The notes beneath the pieces were generated by a model. It saw nothing but the letters and a program-made list of their open reading frames with translations. It did no database searches and was not told where the DNA came from. Position numbers and translations under genes: made by a program. 64,000 nt of DNA from Oscillospiraceae bacterium. Its GTDB lineage: Bacteria; Bacillota; Clostridia; UMGS1810. The DNA is taken from NCBI GenBank assembly GCA_015069015.1, contig SVJK01000004.1, forward strand, positions 1 to 64,000, read 5' to 3'. Positions 1-9,059 of the stretch are shown one piece after another (within the stretch, counting starts at the first letter, position 1; every line of letters begins with the position of its first letter).

Positions 1-133
1 TTCAAAATTTGTCAAGTCTTTTTCGAAATAATTTTTAATATTTACATAAAAAAAAGGGGGCAAGCTCATTAAATGAACTTGCTCCTCTTAACTTAATGAT
101 ATTGATTAATTTACACCCCCTTTTTGTGACTTC

Positions 134-411
134 TAAGCAGTTGCGTCAGTATCCGAACTCGCCCAAAACAAGTAAAATAGATGTTTTCCTTCGTTGTCGG
201 TCTTGAAATACGTCAGTATTCCTGCGACCTTCCGCCTTGAAAAACAAACAATTTTATCTTGTTTTAGGTTCAAAGAATTTTCGGTGTAGTGTTTTTGCGG
301 CAATGCGAGGCAAAAACACAGTAAATGCTGACGCATTTGCGAGTATTTTAACAAAGCAGTGGCGTAAAAACACACACCCAAAACGGGTTCGGATGCTGAC
401 GCAACTGCTTA
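134..411 (+). mobile_element. MITE-like element copy 1 (278 bp, ~27-bp terminal inverted repeats, TA at both ends)
   Basis: Left end TAAGCAGTTGCGTCAGTATCCGAACTCG; right end is its inverted copy CGGGTTCGGATGCTGACGCAACTGCTTA (2 mismatches). Second copy of identical length at 15533-15810 in opposite orientation. Confidence 0.8.
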
Positions 412-438
412 AGCCGTGCTCTGTCAATTCACAGTCTG

Positions 439-1245
439 TTAAAATCCGATAATATTTTTAAGTGTCTGCATTTTTTCTTCGCTTGGAACTTCAAATTCTT
501 CCCTCTTCATTCCAAGGGCTTCATATTTGTGTTCGCCCATGGCGTGATAGGGCAGAAGTTCGATTTTTTCGCATTTTTCCTTTCCTGAAACAAAATTTTT
601 GATTTTTTCCATTTCTTCCTCTGTGTCATTTACCCCCGTGATAACCGGCACTCTTATCCAAAGGGGAACATTTGAGTCTAAAAGGCGGGAAAGGTTTTCA
701 AGTATCAATTCGTTTGAAACACCTGTATATTCTTTGTGAACAGAAGAATCCATAGATTTTATGTCGTACAAAAAAAGGTCGGTGTAAGGGATAACCCTTT
801 CAAAATGTTCCCACGGAATATGCCCTGCGGTATCAACTGCGGTGTGTATTCCATTTTCTTTGCACTTTTTCAGGATTTCCAAAAGGAAATCTGTCTGAAG
901 CATACATTCTCCTCCTGAAAAGGTTACACCACCGCCGGAATTGTCATAGAAAGTTTTGTCTTTTATTACGATTTTTAAAATTTCATCGGTTGTATAATCT
1001 TTTCCGCAAATCTCCCTTGCATCATTATAGCAAAAGAAGTTTTCGTCAAATTCTTCAATATCTTGGCATCTTCCGCAAAGGGTGCATTTGTTTTTGTAAA
1101 ACATAATTTTCTTTTCTTTTTTCTGGCTTTCGGGATTGTGACACCACTTACACCTGAGATTACAGCCTTTGAAAAAAACGGTTGTCCTGATTCCGGGTCC
1201 GTCAACAAAAGAATTTCTTTCTATGTCAAAAATTAGTGCGTGCAT
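439..1245 (-). CDS. glycyl radical enzyme activating protein (radical SAM)
   Basis: [28 protein letters not shown] (CxxxCxxC) and short auxiliary Cys cluster CTLCGRC. Start moved to ATG at 1245 with GGGAGG RBS; the longer ORF-track start overlaps the upstream gene. Confidence 0.9.
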   Translation of the reverse strand: MHALIFDIERNSFVDGPGIRTTVFFKGCNLRCKWCHNPESQKKEKKIMFYKNKCTLCGRCQDIEEFDENFFCYNDAREICGKDYTTDEILKIVIKDKTFYDNSGGGVTFSGGECMLQTDFLLEILKKCKENGIHTAVDTAGHIPWEHFERVIPYTDLFLYDIKSMDSSVHKEYTGVSNELILENLSRLLDSNVPLWIRVPVITGVNDTEEEMEKIKNFVSGKEKCEKIELLPYHAMGEHKYEALGMKREEFEVPSEEKMQTLKNIIGF

Positions 1246-1285
1246 TTGATTTCCTCCCATAGTGCAAAATGTTGTTTCGCTGATT

Positions 1286-3424
1286 TTAATGTATTTGTGT
1301 CCGTGCAATGATATTATCCTGAAGAGATTCTTCAAGTTCAACAAAATATGCAGAAAATCCGCTGACTCTGACTCTTAGGTTTTTATACTTTTCAGGATTT
1401 TCTTTTGCATTTATCAGATCTTTTTTGCTGACACAGTTTATCTGCAACTGTGATCCGCCGTTTTTAAAATAGGTTTCCACAAGTTTAACTGTCTTTTTAA
1501 AGTTTTCTTCGTCATATATAAGTGCAGAATCAAGGTTTATATTGGTTACGGTCACACCGCTGAAATGTTTTGTCGGATCAGATTTGGCAACGGAATTTAA
1601 AAGGGCAGAAAGTCCGTTTTTGTCTTTGCCGTTTGTCTGACCGATGCCGATGCAGTCAAAAGGCGCTCCGTCAAATCTTCCGTCAGGAGTAGCTCTTGAT
1701 GTGGCACCAAACCATTTTTCATATTCTCTGTATCCGGGGGTTGTGCTTGCAAGATAGTGTTTCCCGAAAACGTCGGTTTTGTCTTTTGCAAATTCAAAAG
1801 TGCTTGTTGTCACCATTTGTGCAATAGCGTCGGACATTTCATCATCATTTCCGAAAAATTTTGTTCTGTTTAAAATAAGATTTCGCATATCTTCATGGTT
1901 TTTCCAGTTGTTTTCAAGGGCTTCAAGAAGATTTTCCATGGTAATTATTTTTTCTTCAAAAACCAGTTGCTTTATAACAGTCAGAGAATCAATGGTGCAT
2001 ATCAGACCTGCGCCACCGCCAAGTTCGCTGATTCCAAGAGCACCGCCTTTGGTGAGGGAAACTCCGTTTTCTATGCATCCGTCTAAAAACAAACTTCCCA
2101 AAATACATTCATCTTTTGCTCTGGAAAGGTTTTGCAGGTTGTCAATTTCCATTGCTCTTTTTAGTGTTTTATGAAGTTCCTCTTCGTATATTTCATAAAA
2201 CTCATCAAATGTTTTTGCCTTTAATATATCTTCTTTTCTGCCATAGAGAGTATCGGTCAGGGGTTTTGCCTGATTTGAAGAATCGCATCCGTACCACATG
2301 GCACCCGGAAGAGTGATAAGGTTGCATCCTGTCATTGAATAGTCCACAGCCTTTTCCCACGGAATGCCGCAGTTCATAAGACCTTTGATTTTTGCCTCAT
2401 CATTGGCAAATGCAATGCGTTTGTTTTTGTCGTGTCTTTCAAAATCCATAATCCGCTCTAAAACAGAAGTGGGGGTTTTCTTTGTCCATCTGAAAGATAT
2501 CTGGGGAACATAGAGGGGAAGTTCCATCAAAGCTTCCATAATCAGGTCGGAGAGTTCGTTGTAACCGTCTTCGCCGTCTACGGTATAACCGCCCACGGAA
2601 AAATGACTTTGTCCGCCTTTTCTTGAATTTGGGAGATTATAGTCAAATGCACCCTGAATTTTTATGAAACATTCCTGCAAAAGTTCCTTTGCATCATCTC
2701 TTGTGATGACACCGGCCTTTATGTCATCCTGATAGAATTTGTATAGCCACCTGTCGGGAAGTCCGATTCCGTCTCTCATAAAATCAAAACAGAAATACAG
2801 GCACTGCAAAGCCTCGTAGAAATTTCTTGCAGGATGGCGCGGAACTCTTTTTACATTTTCATACATTTTTTCAAGTTGTTTTTTTCTTTCGGGATTCTTT
2901 TCAAGTTCAAAAGCCTTTTTGCATTCTTTGGCACATTTTTCCTGCCAAGAGATAATACCGTCGCATAACATGAGGCAAGCCTTTAAAAACTCAGTTTTAT
3001 CACTGTCATCTCTGAACTTTTCCATAGATTCCGAGATTTCTTTTTTTAACCCCTCAATACCGATTCTGATAACTTTTCCAAAGTTCGGAGTTGCGTGCTG
3101 ATAGCCAAAAAATTTAAGGTTTTCAATGGGAATATGCTTTTCATCTTCAGAAAATGTGTTCCACATTTCATTTGTGTGATGTAGCCCTGATTTTAGCGAA
3201 AAGTCTGTGGGATACGGACATTTATCAAAACCGAGAAGCCCTACAAACATTGCGTTTTCAGGGATATGAACATCCTGGGATTTCATATAGTCACAAACCC
3301 TTTTCGTCTGGAGTATCCTTTCAGGCAAAAGCAAATCCATCCTGTCATAAATGCATTCTTTGCTTTCGGGATAGAAAAATTCTTTTAAAACAGAGTCTGC
3401 CATATTTTTTATTCTTTCAGTCAT
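1286..3424 (-). CDS. glycyl radical enzyme, PFL/diol-dehydratase-like family, unassigned substrate (GRE1)
   Basis: C-terminal glycyl radical motif RVRVSGFSAYF; active-site Cys in MTGCNLITLPG; adjacent activase. RBS supports ATG at 3424. Confidence 0.9.
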   Translation of the reverse strand: MTERIKNMADSVLKEFFYPESKECIYDRMDLLLPERILQTKRVCDYMKSQDVHIPENAMFVGLLGFDKCPYPTDFSLKSGLHHTNEMWNTFSEDEKHIPIENLKFFGYQHATPNFGKVIRIGIEGLKKEISESMEKFRDDSDKTEFLKACLMLCDGIISWQEKCAKECKKAFELEKNPERKKQLEKMYENVKRVPRHPARNFYEALQCLYFCFDFMRDGIGLPDRWLYKFYQDDIKAGVITRDDAKELLQECFIKIQGAFDYNLPNSRKGGQSHFSVGGYTVDGEDGYNELSDLIMEALMELPLYVPQISFRWTKKTPTSVLERIMDFERHDKNKRIAFANDEAKIKGLMNCGIPWEKAVDYSMTGCNLITLPGAMWYGCDSSNQAKPLTDTLYGRKEDILKAKTFDEFYEIYEEELHKTLKRAMEIDNLQNLSRAKDECILGSLFLDGCIENGVSLTKGGALGISELGGGAGLICTIDSLTVIKQLVFEEKIITMENLLEALENNWKNHEDMRNLILNRTKFFGNDDEMSDAIAQMVTTSTFEFAKDKTDVFGKHYLASTTPGYREYEKWFGATSRATPDGRFDGAPFDCIGIGQTNGKDKNGLSALLNSVAKSDPTKHFSGVTVTNINLDSALIYDEENFKKTVKLVETYFKNGGSQLQINCVSKKDLINAKENPEKYKNLRVRVSGFSAYFVELEESLQDNIIARTQIH

Positions 3425-3573
3425 ACAAATCACCTCGTGTTTATCATATCAAATGTTTGGGGTGATTAGAATGTATCTTGTTGCATATTTGTGTTTTATG
3501 GAACAAAAATATTGAATTGTAAGTGGAATTATGGTAAAATTCAAGATAATAAATTAGTATAGGATGTTATAAT

Positions 3574-4404
3574 ATGTTCAATTGCGAAAAAATTTCAATA
3601 AAAGAAATAAACTACATATTCCGTAAATCCGATGATCCAAACACTCCTCATATGAAATTTCCCACAGCCAATTTTTCAAATTATGAGTTGATTTATAAAC
3701 TCAGCGGAGATGTTTTGGTTCACTACGGTGACAAAACCCAACGGGAGCGCGCAGGGGATATCAGATTCATTCCGCCCTCAACTGATAAAGAAGAGCATCC
3801 GGGCTATAGAGTGGACATTACAGAACCTGCCGAAGGCATTATTGTAGGATTCACCTCTGATTCACAGCTTCCCCATGAAATGATTGTGAAGAATTTTTCG
3901 AAGAATAGTCACATAAAAAACTTATTCATTCAGGCAGAGAAACTGTGGATTTGCAAAAAAGGCGGATGCTACTATAATGTCATGTCTGTTCTGTATGAAA
4001 TTCTTGCAGAAATTTTTGCTGATAATTACCAATATGCCGATTCTTCAAAATTTGAGATAATAAAGCCTGCTGTTGACTATCTTGATGAACATTTTTTTGA
4101 GAATGATATAAATTATAAGAGTCTCTGTGAAATGTGCGGAATAAGTTATAAATATATGTCGACACTTTTCAAAAAGTTTCTGGGTGAATCTCCCAACAAA
4201 TATGTGATTTCCAAAAGAATAGATTTTGCCTGCGAACTTTTGGTGGGAAGATATGACTCCATTGGTGAGATAGCATACAAATGCGGATTTTGCGACGAAT
4301 ATTATTTCAGCAGAGTGTTTAAAAATCACGTGGGCGTTTCGCCGTCGGGATATGTGAAAGAAATACACCTGAAGGTGCATGAAATGAAACCTTCGGTTTC
4401 ATGA
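3574..4404 (+). CDS. AraC family transcriptional regulator (AraC1), divergent from GRE1
   Basis: C-terminal double HTH typical of AraC (CGFCDEYYFSRVFKNHVGVSPSGYVKE); last ~13 codons lie in a hairpin array. Confidence 0.9.
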   Translation: MFNCEKISIKEINYIFRKSDDPNTPHMKFPTANFSNYELIYKLSGDVLVHYGDKTQRERAGDIRFIPPSTDKEEHPGYRVDITEPAEGIIVGFTSDSQLPHEMIVKNFSKNSHIKNLFIQAEKLWICKKGGCYYNVMSVLYEILAEIFADNYQYADSSKFEIIKPAVDYLDEHFFENDINYKSLCEMCGISYKYMSTLFKKFLGESPNKYVISKRIDFACELLVGRYDSIGEIAYKCGFCDEYYFSRVFKNHVGVSPSGYVKEIHLKVHEMKPSVS

Positions 4405-4521
4405 CCATAATGAATTCCAAAGGAAATCATATCATGACAACTGCGTTGTCATTTCATGGCGGAGCCATTCATGTGCCGTATGGCACATTTCATTCGGTGA
4501 GTTTGCAAAACAAACTCACCG
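4363..4521. repeat. modular hairpin array, copy A (7 hairpins)
   Basis: Consecutive palindromes at 4363-4380, 4384-4402, 4410-4430, 4434-4452, 4456-4468, 4471-4488, 4495-4521. Same hairpins in reverse order and orientation at 50694-50957. Confidence 0.9.
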
Positions 4522-4582
4522 CAAAACTCCAATTTATTCAATTATACAATTAATGAGACAGCCCCTTCCAACCATGCATTTA

Positions 4583-5662
4583 TTAATCCCAGTCTTCTAT
4601 TTTCCACTCATCGAGCCAATCGATATATACCATCCCGTCAGGATGTTCGTCGCTTGGCTCTTCAAACTGAAGAGGCAGCCAGACATAGTCAGCCATGGCA
4701 GTATTCTCAGGGATATTGCCGTATTTTTCACTCAGCATGGCAAATTTTTCCTCATCCCTATCCTGACTGAAAATCATGCGGTAATATTCAGCATATTCTT
4801 CATACTTTAAGTCCATGTATCCGGGCATCCACCTGTCTGCACAGGCAATATACAGATTCTTCTTTCCCGGCACTTTGAATACGGACGAAATCTGCGAATG
4901 AAATGACGTATTTGTTTTATCATTTCTGTGAGGATTTCCAAGTACTTTAAAAGGCCCGTGATAAGAGCTGGCAACTGCAACCTCAGAAGGGTTGGGGAAA
5001 TATGCGGTAGTTCCCGACGTGATCAGATACTGCTTGTTGTTATATGTAAAGTGCGCCGTTGCTTCTCTTACATATGGCGGACAAGGATGGGGAAAATGTG
5101 TGCTGTAGTAGCCTGTTACGTCGGTATAATCAGGCGTTAAATCCGCACAAATCGTTTCGCTGTGCACTCTTTCAAAATAGTAGTATCCTTTTCCGTCAGG
5201 TGCTATAGCCAAGTCGAAATCTCCTGCATTCATACCAAGGGGCTTTAGTCTTTTCTTTACAATTTCATAGGGTCCTGTAATTTTATCGGCAGTCAGAACC
5301 GTTTCGGTTTGCTCGCCGCTTTTTTCCATGATTTTGAGCCAGCAAACGAATTTTTTTGTTACGCTGTTATAAATAATATGGGGTCTGTCCATACACGAAC
5401 TTGGATGAAGAGGCGACTCTTTGTCCTCTAAATCCGGCGGAATAATAAGCCCCAAATCTGTCCAGTTATATAAATCTTTGGAACTGTAGCATCTTACGCC
5501 CCAGTGCCATATACCGTTTTTTCCATCGGTTTTCTCTTTGTTTTCGCCATAAAAATAATATGTACCGTCAACATAAATCACAGAACCGCCGTGTGCGTGA
5601 ATTCTGTTGCCGTTTGTGTCAAGCCAAACCTTTCCCGGTCTGAAAGAGGTGTATTTTTGCAT
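4583..5662 (-). CDS. glycoside hydrolase family 43-like (five-bladed propeller) protein
   Basis: WLDTNGNRIHAHGGSVIYVDGTYYFYGENKE and WGVRCYSSKDLYNWTDLG resemble GH43 enzymes. Start chosen at 5662 behind AGGAG. Confidence 0.75.
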   Translation of the reverse strand: MQKYTSFRPGKVWLDTNGNRIHAHGGSVIYVDGTYYFYGENKEKTDGKNGIWHWGVRCYSSKDLYNWTDLGLIIPPDLEDKESPLHPSSCMDRPHIIYNSVTKKFVCWLKIMEKSGEQTETVLTADKITGPYEIVKKRLKPLGMNAGDFDLAIAPDGKGYYYFERVHSETICADLTPDYTDVTGYYSTHFPHPCPPYVREATAHFTYNNKQYLITSGTTAYFPNPSEVAVASSYHGPFKVLGNPHRNDKTNTSFHSQISSVFKVPGKKNLYIACADRWMPGYMDLKYEEYAEYYRMIFSQDRDEEKFAMLSEKYGNIPENTAMADYVWLPLQFEEPSDEHPDGMVYIDWLDEWKIEDWD

Positions 5663-5921
5663 TAATTTCATCTCCTGATAAATCTGTTTGTATGCAAGCA
5701 ATTATATGCCTTCATGACGTGAAAGTCAATGACCGCAGAGGTCAAAAATCTTACTTAAACCGGCATTATTTGCAAAGTTTCGATTTTCTGAGCCATTTCC
5801 TTTGCAAGGCTTATCTCCTTTGTGTGGAGGGTGCACCAAAATTCTTTAATCTTACTAAATTGTTTATATATTCCATTATCTTTGTTTTTGGTGATATAGG
5901 CGTGAATTCGTTTTTGGTAAC

Positions 5922-8042
5922 TCAGCATTTGTGGGAAGTCCTTTCGATAATATCGTCCTGAATACTTTCTTTGAGTTTTACAAAATATTCTGAAAATCCC
6001 GTCACACGCACACGAAGGTTTTTGTGCTCGTCGGGGATTTTTTTTGCATTTATTAAATCTTCTTTTGAAACATAGTTAAGTTGGAAGTGCATTCCTCCGC
6101 ATTTAAAGTATGAAGTGAGCATATCCACAAGTTTTTCAAAATTGTCATCATTTCTCACAAGGGACTCTTCAACTGTGATGTTTGAAACTGTTGAACCGCA
6201 GGAGACTGCGTGGGAATCTGCTTTTGCAATGGATGAAAGAAGAGATGTGAGACCTTCTCTGTCTTTGCCGCCTCTCTGGGAAAGACCAAAGGAGAGAACA
6301 TCACCGTCAAATCTTGTGTCGGGGGTGGCTTTGGTTTTTTCACCAAACCACTTGAAATGTTCGTTGTAGCCTGTATGGTCACCAATGACAATCGGATAGC
6401 CAAAAACACTTCTTTTTCCTTTGAGATATCTGTGGATACTGTCATAAATACGTCTTGATGTGTCGTTGGAAAGATCGGTATCATTTCCAAAGAATTCGCA
6501 CTTTTTCTCTATCATCATGCGAAGGCGGTCATACCCTTTCCAGTTTGCCTTAAGGGCATTTATAAGTTCTTTCATTGTTATGAGTTTTTTCTCATAAACA
6601 AATTGTCTGACAACAATTATGGAATCAATCAGGTTAACCATTCCAAGAAGCATGGGGGATGATACTGCAACATCTGTTCCGCCCTTTGTCAGGCTCTTTG
6701 CGTTTTCTATACAGTCATTGAAAAATATGCTTGAAACATAGTTTATGTCACGGCTTCTGCAAAGGTTATATTTGTCGTCATAGTCATAGATAATATCAAG
6801 GTCTGAAAAGAGTTCCTTTTCAAAAATTTCATAAAAGTCTTCAAATGTGGGGGCGGTTTCTATTGTTTCGCTTTTTTTGTGAAACAGGGTGTCAATGCAT
6901 CTCAAAATGTTTCCCTTGCTTGTAGATGCCGATATTGCACCGGGAAAAGCAAGTTCATTGCATCCCACAAGGGTATAGTTTATTGCTTTTTCAAAAGGTA
7001 TGGAACAAAACTCCACAAGACCTTTCATTCTTTTTTCATCGTTTGTAAAGGCGATTCTTTTGAACTTATCATTTCTTTCACAATCCAGAACAAAACGAAA
7101 ATCTTCTCTTGAAGTTTTTGGTGTCCATCTGAACGAGACTTCGGGAATATAGGTCGGAAGTTCCATAAGGCTTTCAATGATAAGTTTTGAAAGGTCTGTA
7201 AATCCGTCTTCTTTATCCTTTGTATATCCTCCCACGCAAAAATGAGACTGCCCACCCTTGGTTGAATGAATTCCGGGAGTGTTTCGTGCCTGGGGCACGA
7301 GAAGAAATTCCTGCAAAATCTCTTTGGCTTCATTACGGGTTATAACTCCGTTTTGAATGTCTCTGTCATAGAATTTTTGAAGATATCTGTCCAAAGTTCC
7401 GAAACTGTCGGGGTTGAAACTGTAGCAAAGACAGATGCACAAAACCGCCTCATAAAAATTCTCTGCCCCTTTTTCGGGAACGTTTAAAAGTGCTTTTGAA
7501 AGTTTTTGGAGGTTTTTTCTGTACTGTGGGTTTTGGGTGGTCTCAGAAAGTTTTAGTGCTTCCAGTGAACACTTGTGTGCCCATTTTATGATGGATTGGC
7601 AAACTTTTTTTGTGGCAATGAGAAAATCTTGTTTTTCAGGCTCTGAATGGATTTTAAGGGATTTTTCTATGTCATCTGTAATTCCCGATATGCCTCTTTC
7701 AAGGACTTTGTGATAGTCTCCTGTGGCGTGTTGCCATTCCATGACAGAAATGTTGTCAATTTGTTTTAAGTAAAACTCATCCATAACCTTTCCTGCCTCC
7801 GTATGTCCTGCTACATTGAAGGCATCCCCCACGCAGGAGCCGTCAAAGGATAAAAGGCCTGTGAGAGTGCAGAATTCCTTCAGAACAGGAGTCTGATTTT
7901 CAATATATTCGCAGATGCGTTTTGATTCCATTTCCGTTTTTGATAAAAATATGTCCTCACGGTCATATTCGGTTTTTACGGGTGTAGGGAACATTTCTCC
8001 TGAAAGTGTCATCTGTACAAGTTTTTCTATTCTTTCATTCAT
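5922..8042 (-). CDS. glycyl radical enzyme, PFL/diol-dehydratase-like family, unassigned substrate (GRE2)
   Basis: RVRVTGFSEYF glycyl radical motif; active-site GCNELAFPG; paralogous to 1286-3424. Start inferred at MNERIEKL. Confidence 0.9.
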   Translation of the reverse strand: MNERIEKLVQMTLSGEMFPTPVKTEYDREDIFLSKTEMESKRICEYIENQTPVLKEFCTLTGLLSFDGSCVGDAFNVAGHTEAGKVMDEFYLKQIDNISVMEWQHATGDYHKVLERGISGITDDIEKSLKIHSEPEKQDFLIATKKVCQSIIKWAHKCSLEALKLSETTQNPQYRKNLQKLSKALLNVPEKGAENFYEAVLCICLCYSFNPDSFGTLDRYLQKFYDRDIQNGVITRNEAKEILQEFLLVPQARNTPGIHSTKGGQSHFCVGGYTKDKEDGFTDLSKLIIESLMELPTYIPEVSFRWTPKTSREDFRFVLDCERNDKFKRIAFTNDEKRMKGLVEFCSIPFEKAINYTLVGCNELAFPGAISASTSKGNILRCIDTLFHKKSETIETAPTFEDFYEIFEKELFSDLDIIYDYDDKYNLCRSRDINYVSSIFFNDCIENAKSLTKGGTDVAVSSPMLLGMVNLIDSIIVVRQFVYEKKLITMKELINALKANWKGYDRLRMMIEKKCEFFGNDTDLSNDTSRRIYDSIHRYLKGKRSVFGYPIVIGDHTGYNEHFKWFGEKTKATPDTRFDGDVLSFGLSQRGGKDREGLTSLLSSIAKADSHAVSCGSTVSNITVEESLVRNDDNFEKLVDMLTSYFKCGGMHFQLNYVSKEDLINAKKIPDEHKNLRVRVTGFSEYFVKLKESIQDDIIERTSHKC

Positions 8043-8187
8043 ATCTGATACCGCCTTTTTTGTTATTAACACAATAATATCAGATTGAGTGAAGATGTAA
8101 ATGCACATATCATTTTATTTGCACATTTAGATACAAATTGTGTTGACTAAAATCCCCCTTTGTGATATCATCGCATCAGGTGATATT

Positions 8188-8970
8188 ATGAATCAGGAAT
8201 TTATTATAACAGGAATAGACAGGGTAATCCTTGTGGGAAAAAATGAATATCCCCAAAGCACCATAAGTTTTACAGACCAACTCAAAAGCCACGAAATCAT
8301 ATACCACTTCGGAGGAAAATCCACAGTATATTTTAACGGAAAAGTTCTGAAGGTGGAAAAAGACACCATACGTTTTTTGCCAAAGGGCGAAAACAGAGAA
8401 TATATTGTTGAAAAGGAAGAAAACGGTGATTGCATAGATGTATTTTTTGATACTGATGTTCCTTTGACAGATGAGGCATTTGTCATAAACAACATAGGCC
8501 GTACAGACATCGGTGTAATGTTTAAAAAACTTTTTGCCATCTGGGTTTCAAAAAATGAGGGATACTATTTTGAATGTATTTCACTTCTTTATAAAATCTT
8601 TGCCACAATCCGTAAACAAAATTACATCCCCGAAAATCAGTATAATCTCATAAAGCCTGCAACAAAGTATATTGAAGAGAATTTTCTCACAAAAAAAATA
8701 TCCGTAAAATATCTTGCGGATATTTGTAATATAAGTGAGCCATATTTAAAGAAACTTTTTTACAAAAGATTTGCCATGTCTCCCTTAAAATATATTATTC
8801 AACTTAAAATCAATCACGCCTCCGACCTTTTAAGGCTCGGAAGATATAGCGTGGGGCAGGTTGCAGAACTTTCAGGCTATGAAAGTCTCTATTATTTCAG
8901 CCGCCAGTTCAAAGAATATACCGGCATAACGCCTTCTGAATTTATTGAAAAGTATGTGTCTTCAAAATAA
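8188..8970 (+). CDS. AraC family transcriptional regulator (AraC2), divergent from GRE2
   Basis: AraC-type HTH (VAELSGYESLYYFSRQFKEYTGITPSEF); start at ATG 8188 behind AGGTGA. Confidence 0.9.
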   Translation: MNQEFIITGIDRVILVGKNEYPQSTISFTDQLKSHEIIYHFGGKSTVYFNGKVLKVEKDTIRFLPKGENREYIVEKEENGDCIDVFFDTDVPLTDEAFVINNIGRTDIGVMFKKLFAIWVSKNEGYYFECISLLYKIFATIRKQNYIPENQYNLIKPATKYIEENFLTKKISVKYLADICNISEPYLKKLFYKRFAMSPLKYIIQLKINHASDLLRLGRYSVGQVAELSGYESLYYFSRQFKEYTGITPSEFIEKYVSSK

Positions 8971-8985
8971 AAGTGGCAACACAGA

Positions 8986-9050
8986 ACAAGGGACTGTCTC
9001 TTTAATTGTATATTCACACTTATTATACAATTAAAGAGACAGTCCCTTGT
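8986..9050. terminator. 27-bp perfect inverted repeat between convergent genes (bidirectional terminator-like / repeat element)
   Basis: ACAAGGGACTGTCTCTTTAATTGTATA (8986-9012) and exact inverse (9024-9050), 11-nt loop. Diverged half copy at 4542-4569. Confidence 0.75.
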
Positions 9051-9059
9051 CTTTTGGCT

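Noticed and set aside
237-452. Small ORF (MKNKQFYLVLGSKNFRC...) as a real gene
   Set aside because: Lies across MITE copy 1 (TTG start); the copy 2 version differs strongly in the middle, as expected of a non-coding element. Kept only as part of the MITE description.
1779-2174. Antisense ORFs inside GRE1 and many other large genes
   Set aside because: No RBS or recognisable family; overlap strongly supported coding genes on the other strand.
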